From Liolophura sinensis (Eukaryota; Mollusca; Polyplacophora; Chitonida; Chitonidae), in the NCBI RefSeq assembly GCF_032854445.1, contig NC_088297.1, positions 2,977,991 through 3,041,990 on the forward strand: a stretch of 64,000 bases of DNA, written 5' to 3'. Shown here piece by piece: positions 1 through 12,019 of the stretch. The position numbers and the translations under genes are program-made. How positions within the stretch are numbered: position 1 is the stretch's first letter; every line of letters begins with the position of its first letter. The notes beneath the pieces are model-generated. The model saw only the letters and a list, made by a program, of their open reading frames with translations. It had not been told where the DNA came from and made no database searches.

Positions 1-719
1 GAAAATCCAAGATGGGTATGAAATATCTGAGGGACTGTTAAATTACAATACAATCAAAATGAAAATTGCTAAAAAAAAAATTGGGAAAAACAGCTCTGAT
101 TTGTTTACAATTTTTTTCTTAATTTTGAATAATACAAAACTTTTGAAAGTGTTTTTTTTTTTCAAATCAGCTGAAGGTTGGGGGAATGATCAGAAATATG
201 TGTCTGTTTACTTATTTTGCTTGATTCTATTAGTCTTAGAAAAGACTTTTACATGGAAAATTTATAGAATTCAGGATAGTATCCTGCTCGAAAAAATGTA
301 AGTTTTATCACTAAAAGTAATATTTGATGATCTATATTTTCCAGAAACAATGAGTTTTCTCAGGTGAAATGTTAAGACTGCAGTTGATCTGTCAGTGTTA
401 AATTTTATTAAATTTAATTAATTTATTTATTTGATTGGTGTTTTATGCAGAAGTAAAGAATATTTAAATTTCATGCTGGGAAGAAATTGGGCAGAGCCCC
501 AGGGGAAACCCACGATTATCCGTAGGTTGCTGTCCTTCCCACGTACGAGTGGAGAGGATTAAATTTAATGCTCATTACTTTTATTAATGTAATTGATATT
601 TTGGAATATGACTTTTAATTTTGTTTTACTTGTTGACGGCCTGAACTTCGCTTACTATAAATGTGATTATGTAATTTGATAATTTTATATGTAAGTTATA
701 CTTTTCCTTTTATTAACAG
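1..719. other. Intron of the Schnurri gene
   Basis: AT-rich sequence with no coding signal. It holds one minus-strand SINE fragment (about 420-560) and ends in a polypyrimidine tract and CAG acceptor at 719. Confidence 0.7.
420..562 (-). mobile_element. SINE-A fragment
   Basis: Reads as the reverse of the SINE-A core and tail (TTGATTGGTGTTTTA at the left, GGGCAGAGCCCCAGGGGAAA inside). The head is missing. Confidence 0.75.
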
Positions 720-3700
720 GAAGTGTTCAGAAAGGCGTGAGCAGCCAGAACCAGAGTTCTGGGGGCGACCAAAGTGTTGAGAAAAGAAACCTGTCTTTGG
801 AAGCTCTCTTCCAAGTTACTGACAATGAACTGCAGAATATTTCTCGTGTTAGCCCTAGCGAGAGTGCCTTAGGGGACGGAGATGTTGATCACATGACCAT
901 CACTGTCCGCACTACCGATGAGGATGACGATCAGACCACACAGAGAGTCGTCGTGATTCCTGTTTCGGAGAAAGGTGTGGAGAAGTACCAGCTAAAATCT
1001 GACAGCTTGGAGGAGCAAGGGTTGAAACTGGTGTACACGAAACAGACGTACGACCAGTTTGAACCTAATCCCATTAGCTATGGGACGTTCAAACCACGCT
1101 CGTTCAAATCCCACCAACAGGTGGTGGATAAGCTAATACAGCGTGTAGCTTGTCCAAGCGAAGCGGCCGGAAATGTCGGGAGAAAGAGAAAGCATCCCTC
1201 CAAACTTGGCAAGCACATCTGTCCATATTGTGGAAGAGGATGTGCAAAGCCGAGCGTCTTGCAGAAGCACATCCGTGCTCACACGGGGGAGAGGCCCTTC
1301 CCTTGTGCCGCCTGCGGATTCAGCTTCAAAACAAAAAGCAATTTGTACAAGCACTGCAAATCAAGAGCACACGCGCTGAAAGCTGGTCTTGCATCAAATT
1401 TACAAAATGTGTTCAAAGATGCGACGGCAGAGGACGGCACGTCAGAAGATGTGGGGGTGGAGTCGGATGATACAGGAAGTGAAGCAGAGCTGGCGGAAAA
1501 CGACTCGGATGCCTCAGGAGCAAGACAAGAGAAAGTAGATGAACAACAGACCTATGTAAGCCTAATTTCTGATGGCAGCATTGGACAGGAAGTTAGCATC
1601 GAGTCCAATGAGCAGCAGTATGCCATACTGGACACAAGCTCTGATAAAATCATCCTTTGGCATGCAAATGAACAAGCTCCAATTCAGATTGCCGATCCAA
1701 AACCATCAGATACTGAGATACATGTACCGGTTTTCTTACCTCAGTTAGATTCCTCTCAGGTGGTGAAAATAGGTGAGCCTCCTGTGCTATATCAACCAGA
1801 GACGTCCCGACCAGCTGAAGCCTCGCTTTCAGCCCCCTGTTCCGTGTACACTGCTGCCCCAGGCTTTGAAGCAAATGGAGGTCAATCTGACAAAAGTAGC
1901 AATTCCCTTGACAGAAAAGCTATTGTAAAAACCTATCTAATTGCACTTCCAAAATCCGCCACATCTGTTGTGCCTTCTTTACCAGAAAATTTGACATCAC
2001 AAAAGTCAACAAAAGATTCACCCAGTTTTGCTTTGAGCAGCGCTCCCAAAGATATCCCTGTGCCCTCGGAGGTCAGTAACAGCGCAGAGATAATATGCCT
2101 GCCACATCCAAACTGCGAGCCACTGGTCGCTACAAAGGCTCTCCGAGAGTTAGAGGAAATCAGTGACAGAGTTGCCAGTGCAACAAACGATGGAGCAGTC
2201 GTACCCACTGCAGTTAGGCTGATGCCAGATAAATCTGTCCATGTTACTATCCAGATGCCAGCTGGGCCCAACAAGAACCAGCAAACAGAGCAGCCTGACA
2301 CCCTTACAAAGTCAGCAGTGTTGTCGGAAGAAAATGTAAGCCTGGAAAGGCCTGCATCTCCAAACACCAAGCACGTTGCAGGTTCTGGTTTAGTTGTTAC
2401 TTTACCCTTGGCTCCGCAAGGGTCTTCAGTGGCAGGCCACTCCACTACTCATGATGTACTCTCTGGACCAAAACCGTTAGGTGTGGATCCCAAAAACTTA
2501 ACAAACGAGATGTTAAAAGAGCGAATCCAGCAGCTCATTTCAGAAAATGCCGCTATAGTTGACACACCTATGGCTGATCCTCCAAGGCACAAGAGATTAT
2601 CTCGACAAAACAGTGAGGTCAACATGCTGTCTGGAAAGCAGGAATTGTCAACGGTCCCGCATACCATTGTGTCTACTAAAGCTCAAGTGACCAATCAAGC
2701 TGTAGACCCTGTGGTTACATCTACAGCGAAGGATGAGTTGCTCGATCAAAGAGATAATGTCAAATGTTCAAAACCAACGACAAGTCAACCATTTCTTCAA
2801 ATTTTGAGACAAGGATCTGTGAGTGAAACAGGGAACAAAAGCAGTGGTGTTGACATCAATTCTTCTTCGAAAGCTGCTTCTAAATCTGTAGCAAAGGTGA
2901 AAGCGAGCTCCTCTAACCAGGAGATTAAAATCCAAATAAGACTCGCTAAAGATTCCACCTCACTGTCGGCTGTTTCCAGCACTACTACAGTGACAACGCC
3001 TCCAATGATTGGTCAACCGGGGGTACAGTTTCCTGGTGATGTTGACCAAAACACAGTAACGCTCATGGACCAGACTTCAGCCACCTCAACCTTTCAAATC
3101 ATTACCTCAAATGAAGGGAGCATTATCAAAAACTTGCTTGCAAAGGGACCAATAATGTCTCCAGCCCTGGTAGCTAGAAGCAGTTCAGTGGACCAAAGCA
3201 GATTCACGTCAGATGCAGAAATTGAACCAGAGAAGGGACAAGTAGGTGACCCAGTCCAAGCTCCTGACCAGTATGGACCGTTCCAGTGTGACAAGTGTTC
3301 TGTGTCCTTCAAAATGGCACAGACACTGTCTCTGCACAAATTGTGCTACTGCAGGAATTTAAGTATATCCGAAAAGCCAAATTCAGACTCTGCAGAAAAT
3401 CCCGTTTTGGTAGAATCTACATTACGTGAGGAAATAATTGCTAAATACTTCCCACCAAGTAGTAACGTTTCTGAAGATGGTGCCTCTGTTGGCAAAAAGG
3501 ACAGCAAGGATCCACATAGGACTTTGAAGCGCAAGTTGTCGAGAAGTCTCTCAAAGGATACTGTAAAGGAGACTTTGAGCCACATGCATTCACATGATAA
3601 AACCAAGATAGAATCTGTGACAGATAGCAAAACAGGAAATCCAGTGTCAGTGTCTTTGACTAGTGCTGCGAATCCGGTACTTCTTGCAAGTCTGCAACAA

Positions 3701-5856
3701 ACAAGGGCACCTTTTGGTGAACAGTTCCAGGCTGCTGGTCCTTCAACTACTCAAATGGATGCAGTTAAAATTGGACAGCCATTTGTTTCTATAAAGCGCC
3801 GTGGAGAGCATGGCAAAGAGCTGCGTCTGAACACAGCCATTGCTGCTGCAGCCGCCGCCACAAGCTCCCCTATTATGACCCCAATGTCCACATCTGGGAC
3901 CCCACAGACTCCTCAAACCCCAGGAACCCCAAACTCCAGTACTTGCCTACTAAAGTTGAAGCTGAAAGGAAAACTATTAATGAAACGATCCATGTCAGTT
4001 GAGAGAATGCTGTCGCAGGAAAGGGGAAATAACTCCCCTGTGAAAGCTGGAACGACTTCCCCATGGCATATGGATACAGGCTTAACTCCGTCAGTAGCGG
4101 CTAACAGACCTACAGAGACCGGTGATAACTGTTCTGAAGATAAAAGGGCGCCGTTGAAAAAACGGAGGTTGAAGGAGGCTGGTTTGCTGAACGCTGTTGA
4201 CAAAAGGCCCCTTCTTCTGCGCACAGAGTCTGCTCCTTGTGTTCCTATTGGGGAAAGAGGTGATGCTTCTGACTTGCTTTTCCGAGAATCGAAATCCAGC
4301 GGTAAGCAAATTTCTGAAAAAGGAGATTGCGAAGCGATAGTTGGAGATGGTGAGATGAAACCAGGGTTGGAACTTAGTAATAAGACAGAGTCAGTTTCTG
4401 TGCCAGTTGTAAAAGCTCAACTTGTAATAAATCCCGTTCAGCTGAGCAGCGTTCTTTTACGACCATTGACTAGAGCACCTCTGTGTGGAATCATTGCTAC
4501 CACCATATCTCTGGAACCGTTCCCCGGGTTTTGTATAACGCTGCCCGCTATTTCTGGTCCAGCAACAATAGGACCATCCACACATCATCTTCACATGAAA
4601 GCCAATAACTTGTCATCCTGTTTCGGGAAATCCATCGTACCTGGTTCTCCAGCTAAAATTCCAGTCTTAAAAACCCCCGTGTCGCCCAAGGGAATTTTTG
4701 GAATAAACAGTGTGGCTGATTTGTCAGCCGATCAAGGGAGGGATGCACAAACTGTTGCCAGCTCATCAGGTAGTACTGCAACAATGACAGTGGTAACACC
4801 AACCTCAACAAGTTCAGGGTTGTCCTCATCTACCCAGGAAAAACCCGTCACACCGTTGTATCTGTATGGCCACTCGTTTCCATCCTTGAGAGGGAGCACT
4901 CACGCCACCTATTGTTGTATTCAGCGGCTACAGCCAATGTACGTGCGTCAGGGGACGAACAAGAAAATCTCCATGTACTCGAACTGGAGAGTTGCACCCC
5001 AGAATTCAAATCCGTTTGGTTTGACGCCAAAGATGCTGCTTAATCTGTATGCGTCGAGGTACACCAGCAACCCTGTGTACAAGGAGTCTGTGTCACCTGA
5101 GTTTAACAGTGGAATTCTCACTCACAGCACTTACTGGGATTTCTATTCCAAACATGGCATCAAAGAGCAAACGTATGTGAGACAGACATCCTTATTTCCT
5201 TCTATCATAGATTCCGGCGTGGCCAGAACGGAAGAAACGGCAACTGTTGAGAACCATGACAACAATGAGACGAACAGCTCTGATTCCAAGGATGTGGTAA
5301 AGGTGCAGGTATTTCAAGGAGGGTTCAAGTCAAACGAGGATTACACCTACATCCGGGGAAGAGGACGGGGAAAGTTTGTGTGTGAAGAATGCGGGATTCG
5401 ATGCAAGAAACCAAGCATGTTAAAGAAGCACATCCGCACTCACACGGATTTCCGACCTTACTACTGTAAACACTGCAATTTTTCCTTCAAAACTAAAGGA
5501 AACTTGACTAAACACATGAAATCCAAGGCACATTTGAAGAAGTGCCTGGAGCTGGGCATTTTACCGGTTCCTACCACTGTTGATGACTCACAGATTGACG
5601 AAGAAGCCTTGGCAAGGCAAACAGCCATATCTAAGAAAGCCAAGATCCTGGAAGATGACAACAGCTCTCTGGGAGGAGATGAGGACGACGATGAAGAGGA
5701 GGAAAATGAAGACGAGGATCCTGAGGAAGATGTAGAAGGGACTGCCATGGAAACGGATCAAGATACTAACAAAGAGGCAAATATCCTCTTGAAACCAGAA
5801 CTGCAAGAGAAGGCTGTGCTTGAAGGGACAAGCAAAATGTCAGCAAAGGAAAACCT
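720..5856 (+). CDS. shn: Schnurri/HIVEP exon with ZAS-N, CCHC and ZAS-C fingers (internal 5.1 kb exon)
   Basis: The acceptor CAG is at 717-719 and the donor GTAAGT at 5857, so the TAA at 5858 is intronic. No in-frame ATG marks a start and coding is open from the acceptor, so this is not the first coding exon. Seen in order: a basic stretch KRKHPSK near 1187; ZAS-N finger pair 1211-1372 (CPYCGRGC, CAACGFSF, linker HTGERPF); Ser/Thr-rich spacer; one CCHC finger 3287-3352 (CDKC, then H and C); polyalanine at about 3838; TP-rich run at about 3895; basic KKRRLK near 4160; a Tyr/Ser-rich block 4857-5160 that I believe is conserved just before ZAS-C; ZAS-C pair 5381-5533 (CEECGIRC, CKHCNFSF); acidic run 5654-5745. 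One giant exon of this size is usual in HIVEP genes. Confidence 0.93.
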
Positions 5857-6007
5857 GTAAGTAGTTAAGACAGTTTGTATTGTGATTTGCTTTAGGCATT
5901 AGGTGTTTGTGATTACGTGAGCTTTACAATGTATTGATGGATGGTTGATGATTTTGTTGATGATGATGTTGCATCGTTGGGGGTCTAAATTTAATATGTT
6001 GAAACTT

Positions 6008-6125
6008 AGGACTGATTGGTCTGCGATGAACGTACTGTAACTTGTATGGTGTCGTGTCTGGTGTCAGTTTAACTTTACTGAGTAATGTGTCATGTCTGGT
6101 GTCTTGGGCATGGTGCCATTTCTGG
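6008..6125 (+). mobile_element. SINE-B body fragment
   Basis: Shares the body words ATTGGTCTG, GTGTCTGGTGTCAG and TCATGTCTGGTGTCTT with the fuller copy at 9738. Headless and diverged. Confidence 0.6.
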
Positions 6126-6179
6126 TTTCATAATAGAAGAGATAGATTTTTTGTTCTGCAGATCAGGAAGTGTGGAATA

Positions 6180-6382
6180 ATTTACTTCCCACCAATGCGG
6201 TGGTTGTGAGTTCAAGTCCAACTCATGCTGGCTTCCACTGCAGTATTCTGTCAGATCTCGCTGTGGGTTTCCCCTAGGCCCTGCCCGGTTTTCTTCCACC
6301 ATAATGCTGGCCATAGTCATATAAGTGAAATATTCTTAAGTACATTGTAAAACACTGTTCAAAGAAATAAATAAATAAAACC
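6180..6382 (+). mobile_element. SINE-A copy, 5' truncated
   Basis: Begins at ACCAATGCGGTGGTTGTGAG and runs through the core to TAAGTGAAATATTCTTAAGT and an AATAAATAAATA tail. Confidence 0.85.
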
Positions 6383-6824
6383 ATAACCACAAAAAGTCAG
6401 AAGGTGCATTCAGGATTACTTTGCATTGAGCTAAATGTCATTTGAACAGAAATACCGTTTTTTTAAAATTGAAATAATTCAGATTTTGCCTTATTCAGGA
6501 AAAATTAAATAGACCTTAAGAAATTTGTCTCCACACAAAGAATAAGAATATCCTAAATAGTTTTATAAATATAACTTTGTTAGTTTAGGCCCCCAGGAGT
6601 TTGGGAAGTCAAACATTTTGTGAAACTAAAATGGCTCTAGATATAACCATGCCAAACCCATGAATGTACTGTACACCATGAAACATAAACTGTTTAAATA
6701 AAGAAATAAATAAATAAATAAACAAACAAATAAATCCCACATGTTTTGCTTTGAGACAGATAATGACAATTCATTCTACTCCATTTCTGTGTTGGATAAG
6801 GCTGTAATACTCTCAGTATGGTGT

Positions 6825-8195
6825 TAAAGGAGACGAAAACACACAAATGATGCAAGTTTCAGATGAATGTGCGCAAAAAAGTTATATTTAAATATGATCT
6901 TTAGTTCTGTGATGAATTTTTTCTTCAGGACAAAAGGGTATTTGAAAGTATTGTTTGTATTTGGGACCGTCTGTTGGTACATACTGTCTTTGCAGAGTAA
7001 CTTTCTAAGTAATGTGGGGGGCCTCCGTGGCTCAGTTGGTTAGCGCAGCGTTATGACCCAGGAGTCTCTCATCAATGCGGTCTCTGTGAGTTCAAGTCCA
7101 GCTCATGCTGGCTTCCACTCCGGCCGTACGTGGGAAGGTCTGCTAGCAACCTGCAGATGGTCGTGGGTTTCCCCCGGGCTCTGCCAGATTTCCTCCCACC
7201 ATAATGCTGGCCGCCGTCGTATAGGTGAAATATTCTTGAGTATGGCGTAAATCATCAATCAAAATCAAAAATCAAATCTAAATAATGTGGTGTGGTGCAA
7301 GTCTAATGAATTTATTTGAAAGTAAATTTGTTACATATCCAAACACGTGGTTTAATGTAAATCATGGCAATGTGTATAACATATTGAAACTATAAATGTG
7401 ATTAAAACTGTGGTTTAAAGGAGAAGAAAACATAAAAATGTTCCCAGAAACAGATGAAAGAGCATCAAAATTTATTTGCAAATATGAACTTTAATATTTT
7501 TTTGGATTTTTTTTCACGAGAAAAGGGTATTTGAAAATATTTTTGTATGGCAGGTATTTGGGACCAAATTTTAGTATTTATCATTGTTGCATAATAATGT
7601 TCTAAATAACTATGTGATGCTTGTCTAATAAATTTATTTGAATGTAAATTTGTTGTTTATATCCGAACATATGCATTTACCCTAAATTATGATAATATTT
7701 ATGGACACATTAAAAATATAAATATGATCCAAATTGAGGTTTAATACATTTGTTAGCTGGAAAAAACAAATTCTAGTGCAAAAGTATTTATAAAACCTGT
7801 GTTACATCCTCATTGTTGACATTATTAAACAAAAACTATAAATACCAAAAGGTGTTCCCAAATACCCACCATACTAAAATTGTTTTGAAGTGTCTTTTTG
7901 TCCTTAAGGAAATGTTGCTAAAAAATATTGAAGACCACGTTTAGGAATAACTTTTCGCACTCTTTCATCTGTCATTCGTTTTATGTTTTCTCCACCTTCA
8001 ACATAGTTGTTGAGTGAAAAAAAAAAAAATCATTTAGAGCTTTATTAACCAAACATGTACCATAAAAATTATTTTCAAATGTCCTTTTCCCTGTAAAGAA
8101 AAAGGAAAAATTATATTCAAGATTATAGTTCCAAATAACCTTTTCACTGTGACTTAAAGTTCACCTGGTATTTTCTCCACCTTTAAGCCACACTG
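6825..8195. repeat. Diverged repeat in direct and inverted copies
   Basis: A unit containing GGAGAAGAAAACA, CAGATGAAAGAGC and AAAAGGGTATTTGAAA occurs in direct orientation at about 6825-7015 and 7420-7620, and inverted at about 7850-8010 and 8070-8190. The 7420 and 7850 copies form an imperfect inverted repeat with a spacer of about 230 bp. A SINE separates the first two copies. The intron from 5857 to 11828 otherwise shows no coding signal apart from SINE copies. Confidence 0.55.
7018..7277 (+). mobile_element. SINE-A, full length, with target duplication
   Basis: Complete from the tRNA-like head (GGCCTCCGTGGCTCAGTTGG) through the core to the tail. It is flanked by 13-bp duplications CTAA(G/A)TAATGTGG at 7005-7017 and 7278-7290 with one mismatch. 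Confidence 0.9.
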
Positions 8196-9194
8196 ATTCA
8201 TGCTTTATTTCTTGAATTTAGCATTCACCGTTTGTTTTTGTGTTCAGTAGCTAGTCGCGCTCATTCCCATGCTATGTGCATGTTGTATCACTTCAACATC
8301 CCTAGATACATATCGGGTAGATATAAAAAAAAAAAGGGTCGTACTTTGATGCTGCATTGCTCCATTATCCTTTGTTCAAACCCTGGCAAACTTTAGACAT
8401 TCAAATTGCATGATTTTGTTAATATACTGACCAGTTTTCAAGGTCATAGCTAGAGTAGTCTGTACACAGGGTTAAAATGAAAACATAGCCTCAAAAACGC
8501 ACGTTCTGGTGACCTACATTGCATCACCTGTCAAGTGTCATGAGCAGAGCGCGCGCTGCACCTACGTGACACGCGTCGATCAAGTGTCGTCTGGAAAAAT
8601 TGTTCGCCTCTAGTGCCAGAGAAACCCTTCAGCCAGATGGGCACACGTTTTGCTGAATCAAGATGGCTTTCTCTGCAGGGGACAAGGAATTGATCACCTT
8701 TTCAAATAAAACAAGGTAGAACATCATTTTGAAATGTCCGGAACATGTGTTTTGACTCTGTCGTGATTTTGGTCCCATGGACAGAAATCTTAAAGGATGA
8801 AATTGAAATTTGGTCTGTATACTTAGGACATAATGGTTTTTGAGTGTGTAATTTTTTAGAAGCAGAAGTAAGAGGGTTTCGGAAATATTGAGTGTCAAAG
8901 TATGGCACATTTTTTTATGCCTACCTGATACAGGTACAAATATATTGTTTTTTCTTTTATCTTAAGATCTTGTACAGCACCCGTCCATTCTGGGACCACC
9001 CCATCATTTGTGGCTGTCCAGTCTTCCAAGGGAGATAACCCTGCTTTTGTACAGATCCAAAGCAGCAAAGAGTTTCCAATAGGAAAAAGGTGGGTGTATA
9101 TGGTGCGTTGTTTTTTGGGGGTTTTTTTTGGGGGGTTTTTATTTTTGGTAATAGTAAATTTACACATGATCACTCAAACTTACACTTTTATTTA

Positions 9195-9372
9195 TGCATT
9201 CGTTTGATTGATGTTTTGAAGCATTACTGAAGAATACTGCAGTGAGCCATTTAGGCCAGTACCAAGGGATATAGGTCAAATAAAAAAGTCATTGCTTACA
9301 GTAAATTTTATTTATTTGATTATTGCTGAATGCCTTACTCAAGAATTTTCACTCATATGATGGTTATCAGTT
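9195..9372 (-). mobile_element. SINE-A tail fragments
   Basis: Two decayed minus-strand tails, at about 9200 (GTTTGATTGATGTTTTGAAG) and 9305 (TTTGATTATTGCTGAATGCC). Confidence 0.45.
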
Positions 9373-9737
9373 TTTTACTTGTATATTTTGGAGGTATATA
9401 TCTCACTGCGTACTGGAATTTTTCAATATTTTCATCAGGCAGGAATTTACACATATTTTTTGATTCACGGTATAAGGTTTATAGGTTTAGTGTTTGTGTC
9501 TTGAAAATAACTCAAGAACCCCTGGGCATGGTTGATCTAAAAGTCTTAATACCAGAATTACAGTGTAACTTTAGCCATGTTTTCAATTTTGTACTTAGCC
9601 CTCATGTAATTGATATGAACTTACATCTGGTGCTGTTCTATTTTTACTTTGAACAACTGCATTGGCTGCTGTGGTTGGCTAAAATTTTCAATATAAAATA
9701 TGGCTTAACACCAGCATTAGCTAGTACACTTTCGGAC

Positions 9738-10100
9738 CGTTTTGGTGGCCTACCGATTAGAGCGTCTTCCTCAAAATGAGGAGAACTGGAATCAAACCGA
9801 GTCAGGTCATACCAAAAACTTAATAAACGTCATTTGTTGCTGCCTCGTGTGGGGTTCATCAGTGAGATGTTAGAGCAAGGGAACATGACTGGTTGGTCTG
9901 GTGTCAGTATAATGTGGCTTGGTGAAATGTCATGTTTGGTGTCTTCGGCATGATGCTTCAGTGGTGGCTGCACTTTGGCGGTATGGATTTGCTGTGCTAT
10001 AAGAAGACATGGTATATGTACACATACCTAATGACTCCTCGTCGTTGAATGACAATTTAACGATTTAAATGAAAATTTTTAAAGTACGCCGTTTAACCCC
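9738..10100 (+). mobile_element. SINE-B copy, near full length
   Basis: The tRNA-like head (GGTGGCCTACCGATTAGAGC, then GGAATCAAACC) is followed by a body with GTTGGTCTGGTGTCAG, TGTTTGGTGTCTTCGGCATG and a tail ending GCCGTTTAACCCC. A second tRNA-derived family, different from SINE-A. Confidence 0.75.
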
Positions 10101-11305
10101 AACCATACATACATACATAAGGCACTTTCGAACAGCTGGGCTTGATGTTCGAAGGGAGATAATCCAGTACAGATCCAAACCTGATGTTCGATACAAAGAT
10201 TAAACTAATCTCAATACACTTGAACATGAATTTTAGTTTTCATAGCTATTAGCATGTTCTGCAACATGCTTCAGTGGTTGTTTAAAAAGGGAGACAAATC
10301 TTGTAGTACACCAGAGCCAAGGCATCTTCATTTCATACAGACACAGTGCATCATCCTACTGAAAATATTGTTCATCATGACAAATAAAAAAATAAATTCA
10401 GTGCTGAAGTTGATTAGTGTTTCCCTACAGTTGTAATATTGGAACATTGTATACATATATAGATACACAAAGATTGTTATAACAATGTTTCCAAAATAGC
10501 TGATGTAACCCTACCTAACCCTATAACCCAGACCTTGTGGTAATTTAAGGGTGAGATTTAAAATTTGTGGTCAACGGACAATAAATGCCCAGTGGTACGT
10601 CCAGCGCTAACTGAAAAAAGCAAAAAAAAAAAAAAAAAATTTAAAAATGTATCACATTAAGAAGTTAATGAGACAGACATTTGACTTTGGGTATAGATAG
10701 ACACATAGCAATAAACATTTTTGAGAACACACTGTGTAGTGTACGGTTGTGTGAGTTTGACAGTCCAGGTAATAAATTCTTTAGTTCTATGTTATCAGTA
10801 ACAAAGTTTGTGTAAAATTACTCATTTTAAAAGAACTGTCATAGGTAACAAACAGAGAGTACCTATGTGGTGGTTCTGGGGAAGGGCTTTGTGGGGCAAT
10901 GACTGGGTGCCGCTAAACATGTTTAGGACAGTTTTATACCTACCTATGTAAACTTGCATGTTATCATAATATTTTTACAACATGTACAGTGCAAGAAATG
11001 GTGATCAAGGCCACACCAATTTCATAAGTTGATGTTTAACGAGCGAAGTAAGCTTTTTTTCAATATCACATATAAAAATAAAACTTGAAAATCACCTCAT
11101 TTGTGGGATATGTGGACTACCGGATTAATTTGTGGCAGTAGAAGACGTGTATATCTACATGATCCAAATGCCATGAAAAATCATGCAAATTATAAAAAAC
11201 ATCAAGATCAGACAAAATAGAAACGTCGATTTTCAGTTTTATTTTTGGATTTTTTTATTGTCAGCTTGCCCATAAAATACAAAATAAAATTCAGCCTGTG
11301 CTGTC

Positions 11306-11436
11306 TTCCTCTCTGCCCGTACGTGGGAAAGTTTGCCAGCCACCTGCCAACGGATGGTCGTGGGTTCCCCCAGGTTCTGCCCGGTTTCCTCCCGCCATAA
11401 TGCTGGCCGGCGTATAAGTGAAATATTCAAAATGAA
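11306..11436 (+). mobile_element. SINE-A core fragment
   Basis: Core from CCCGTACGTGGGAAAGTTTG to TAAGTGAAATATTC; head and A-rich tail absent. Confidence 0.8.
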
Positions 11437-11520
11437 AACCAAATGAAAATAAAATTAGGGCTGCCTCAAAGTGATGAATAATTGCTTTATTACTTGAGAT
11501 TGGAAGAATAATCCCTTCAT

Positions 11521-11755
11521 TACTTGAGCCTCTCACCAATGCGGTCGCTGTGAGTTCAAGTCCAGCTCATGCTGGCTTCCTCTCCGGCCATAACTGGCAA
11601 GGTTTTTCATCAACCTATTGATGATTATGGGTTTCCCCTGGGCTCTGCCCGCTTTCCTCCCACCATAATACTGGCCGTCGTCGTATAAGTGAAATATTCT
11701 TGAGTACGGCGTAATGCACCAATCACATAATTAAATAAACAAATACTTGTAGCTG
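11521..11755 (+). mobile_element. SINE-A, nearly full length
   Basis: From TGAGCCTCTCACCAATGCGG through the core to CACCAATCACATAATTAAAT. It lies 75 bp before the 65-bp Schnurri exon. Confidence 0.85.
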
Positions 11756-11828
11756 CAGAAAGGCGGTGAATGCCCCCAGCTTGTACTGCTGTGTGTATTG
11801 TATCATGATAGCTTTGCTTTACTTGCAG

Positions 11829-11893
11829 CCTGGGCACTGTGTATGGTTTCCCGAGCAAGGCCACCAAAACCAGGTCTGCAAGTCAGCCACAAG
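11829..11893 (+). CDS. shn: Schnurri/HIVEP 65-bp exon
   Basis: A short exon between acceptor TTGCAG (ends 11828) and donor GTTTGT (11894). The giant exon ends with two leftover bases (CT). This exon supplies C, reads without a stop as LGTVYGFPSKATKTRSASQPQ, and leaves one G, exactly what the 129-bp exon needs. No other stretch I tested in this intron fits both phases. No domain is recognised; it is a short basic/Ser linker after the acidic region. Confidence 0.75.
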
Positions 11894-12019
11894 GTTTGTC
11901 TCCACTAGAACTGTTTTAGTCATTTTTATTTTTGAGTTTGTGGCTCTGTGAGCCAGATAGCTGTTTGGTGCTTCAGTGTGAATGTGCATAATGTGTTATA
12001 TGAGGTATGATCAAAAGTA

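Noticed and set aside
8978-9089. Possible extra Schnurri exon with acceptor TACAG and donor GTGGGT
   Set aside because: Its length (112 bp) and phase fit neither the giant exon nor the next exons, and joined in phase it meets TAA. The GGGAGATAA.C word in it also recurs at 10150 and 31940 as non-coding sequence.
9330-9779. 149-residue hydrophobic frame as a membrane protein
   Set aside because: It is AT-rich intronic sequence beginning in a SINE tail and ending in a SINE-B head; no domain.
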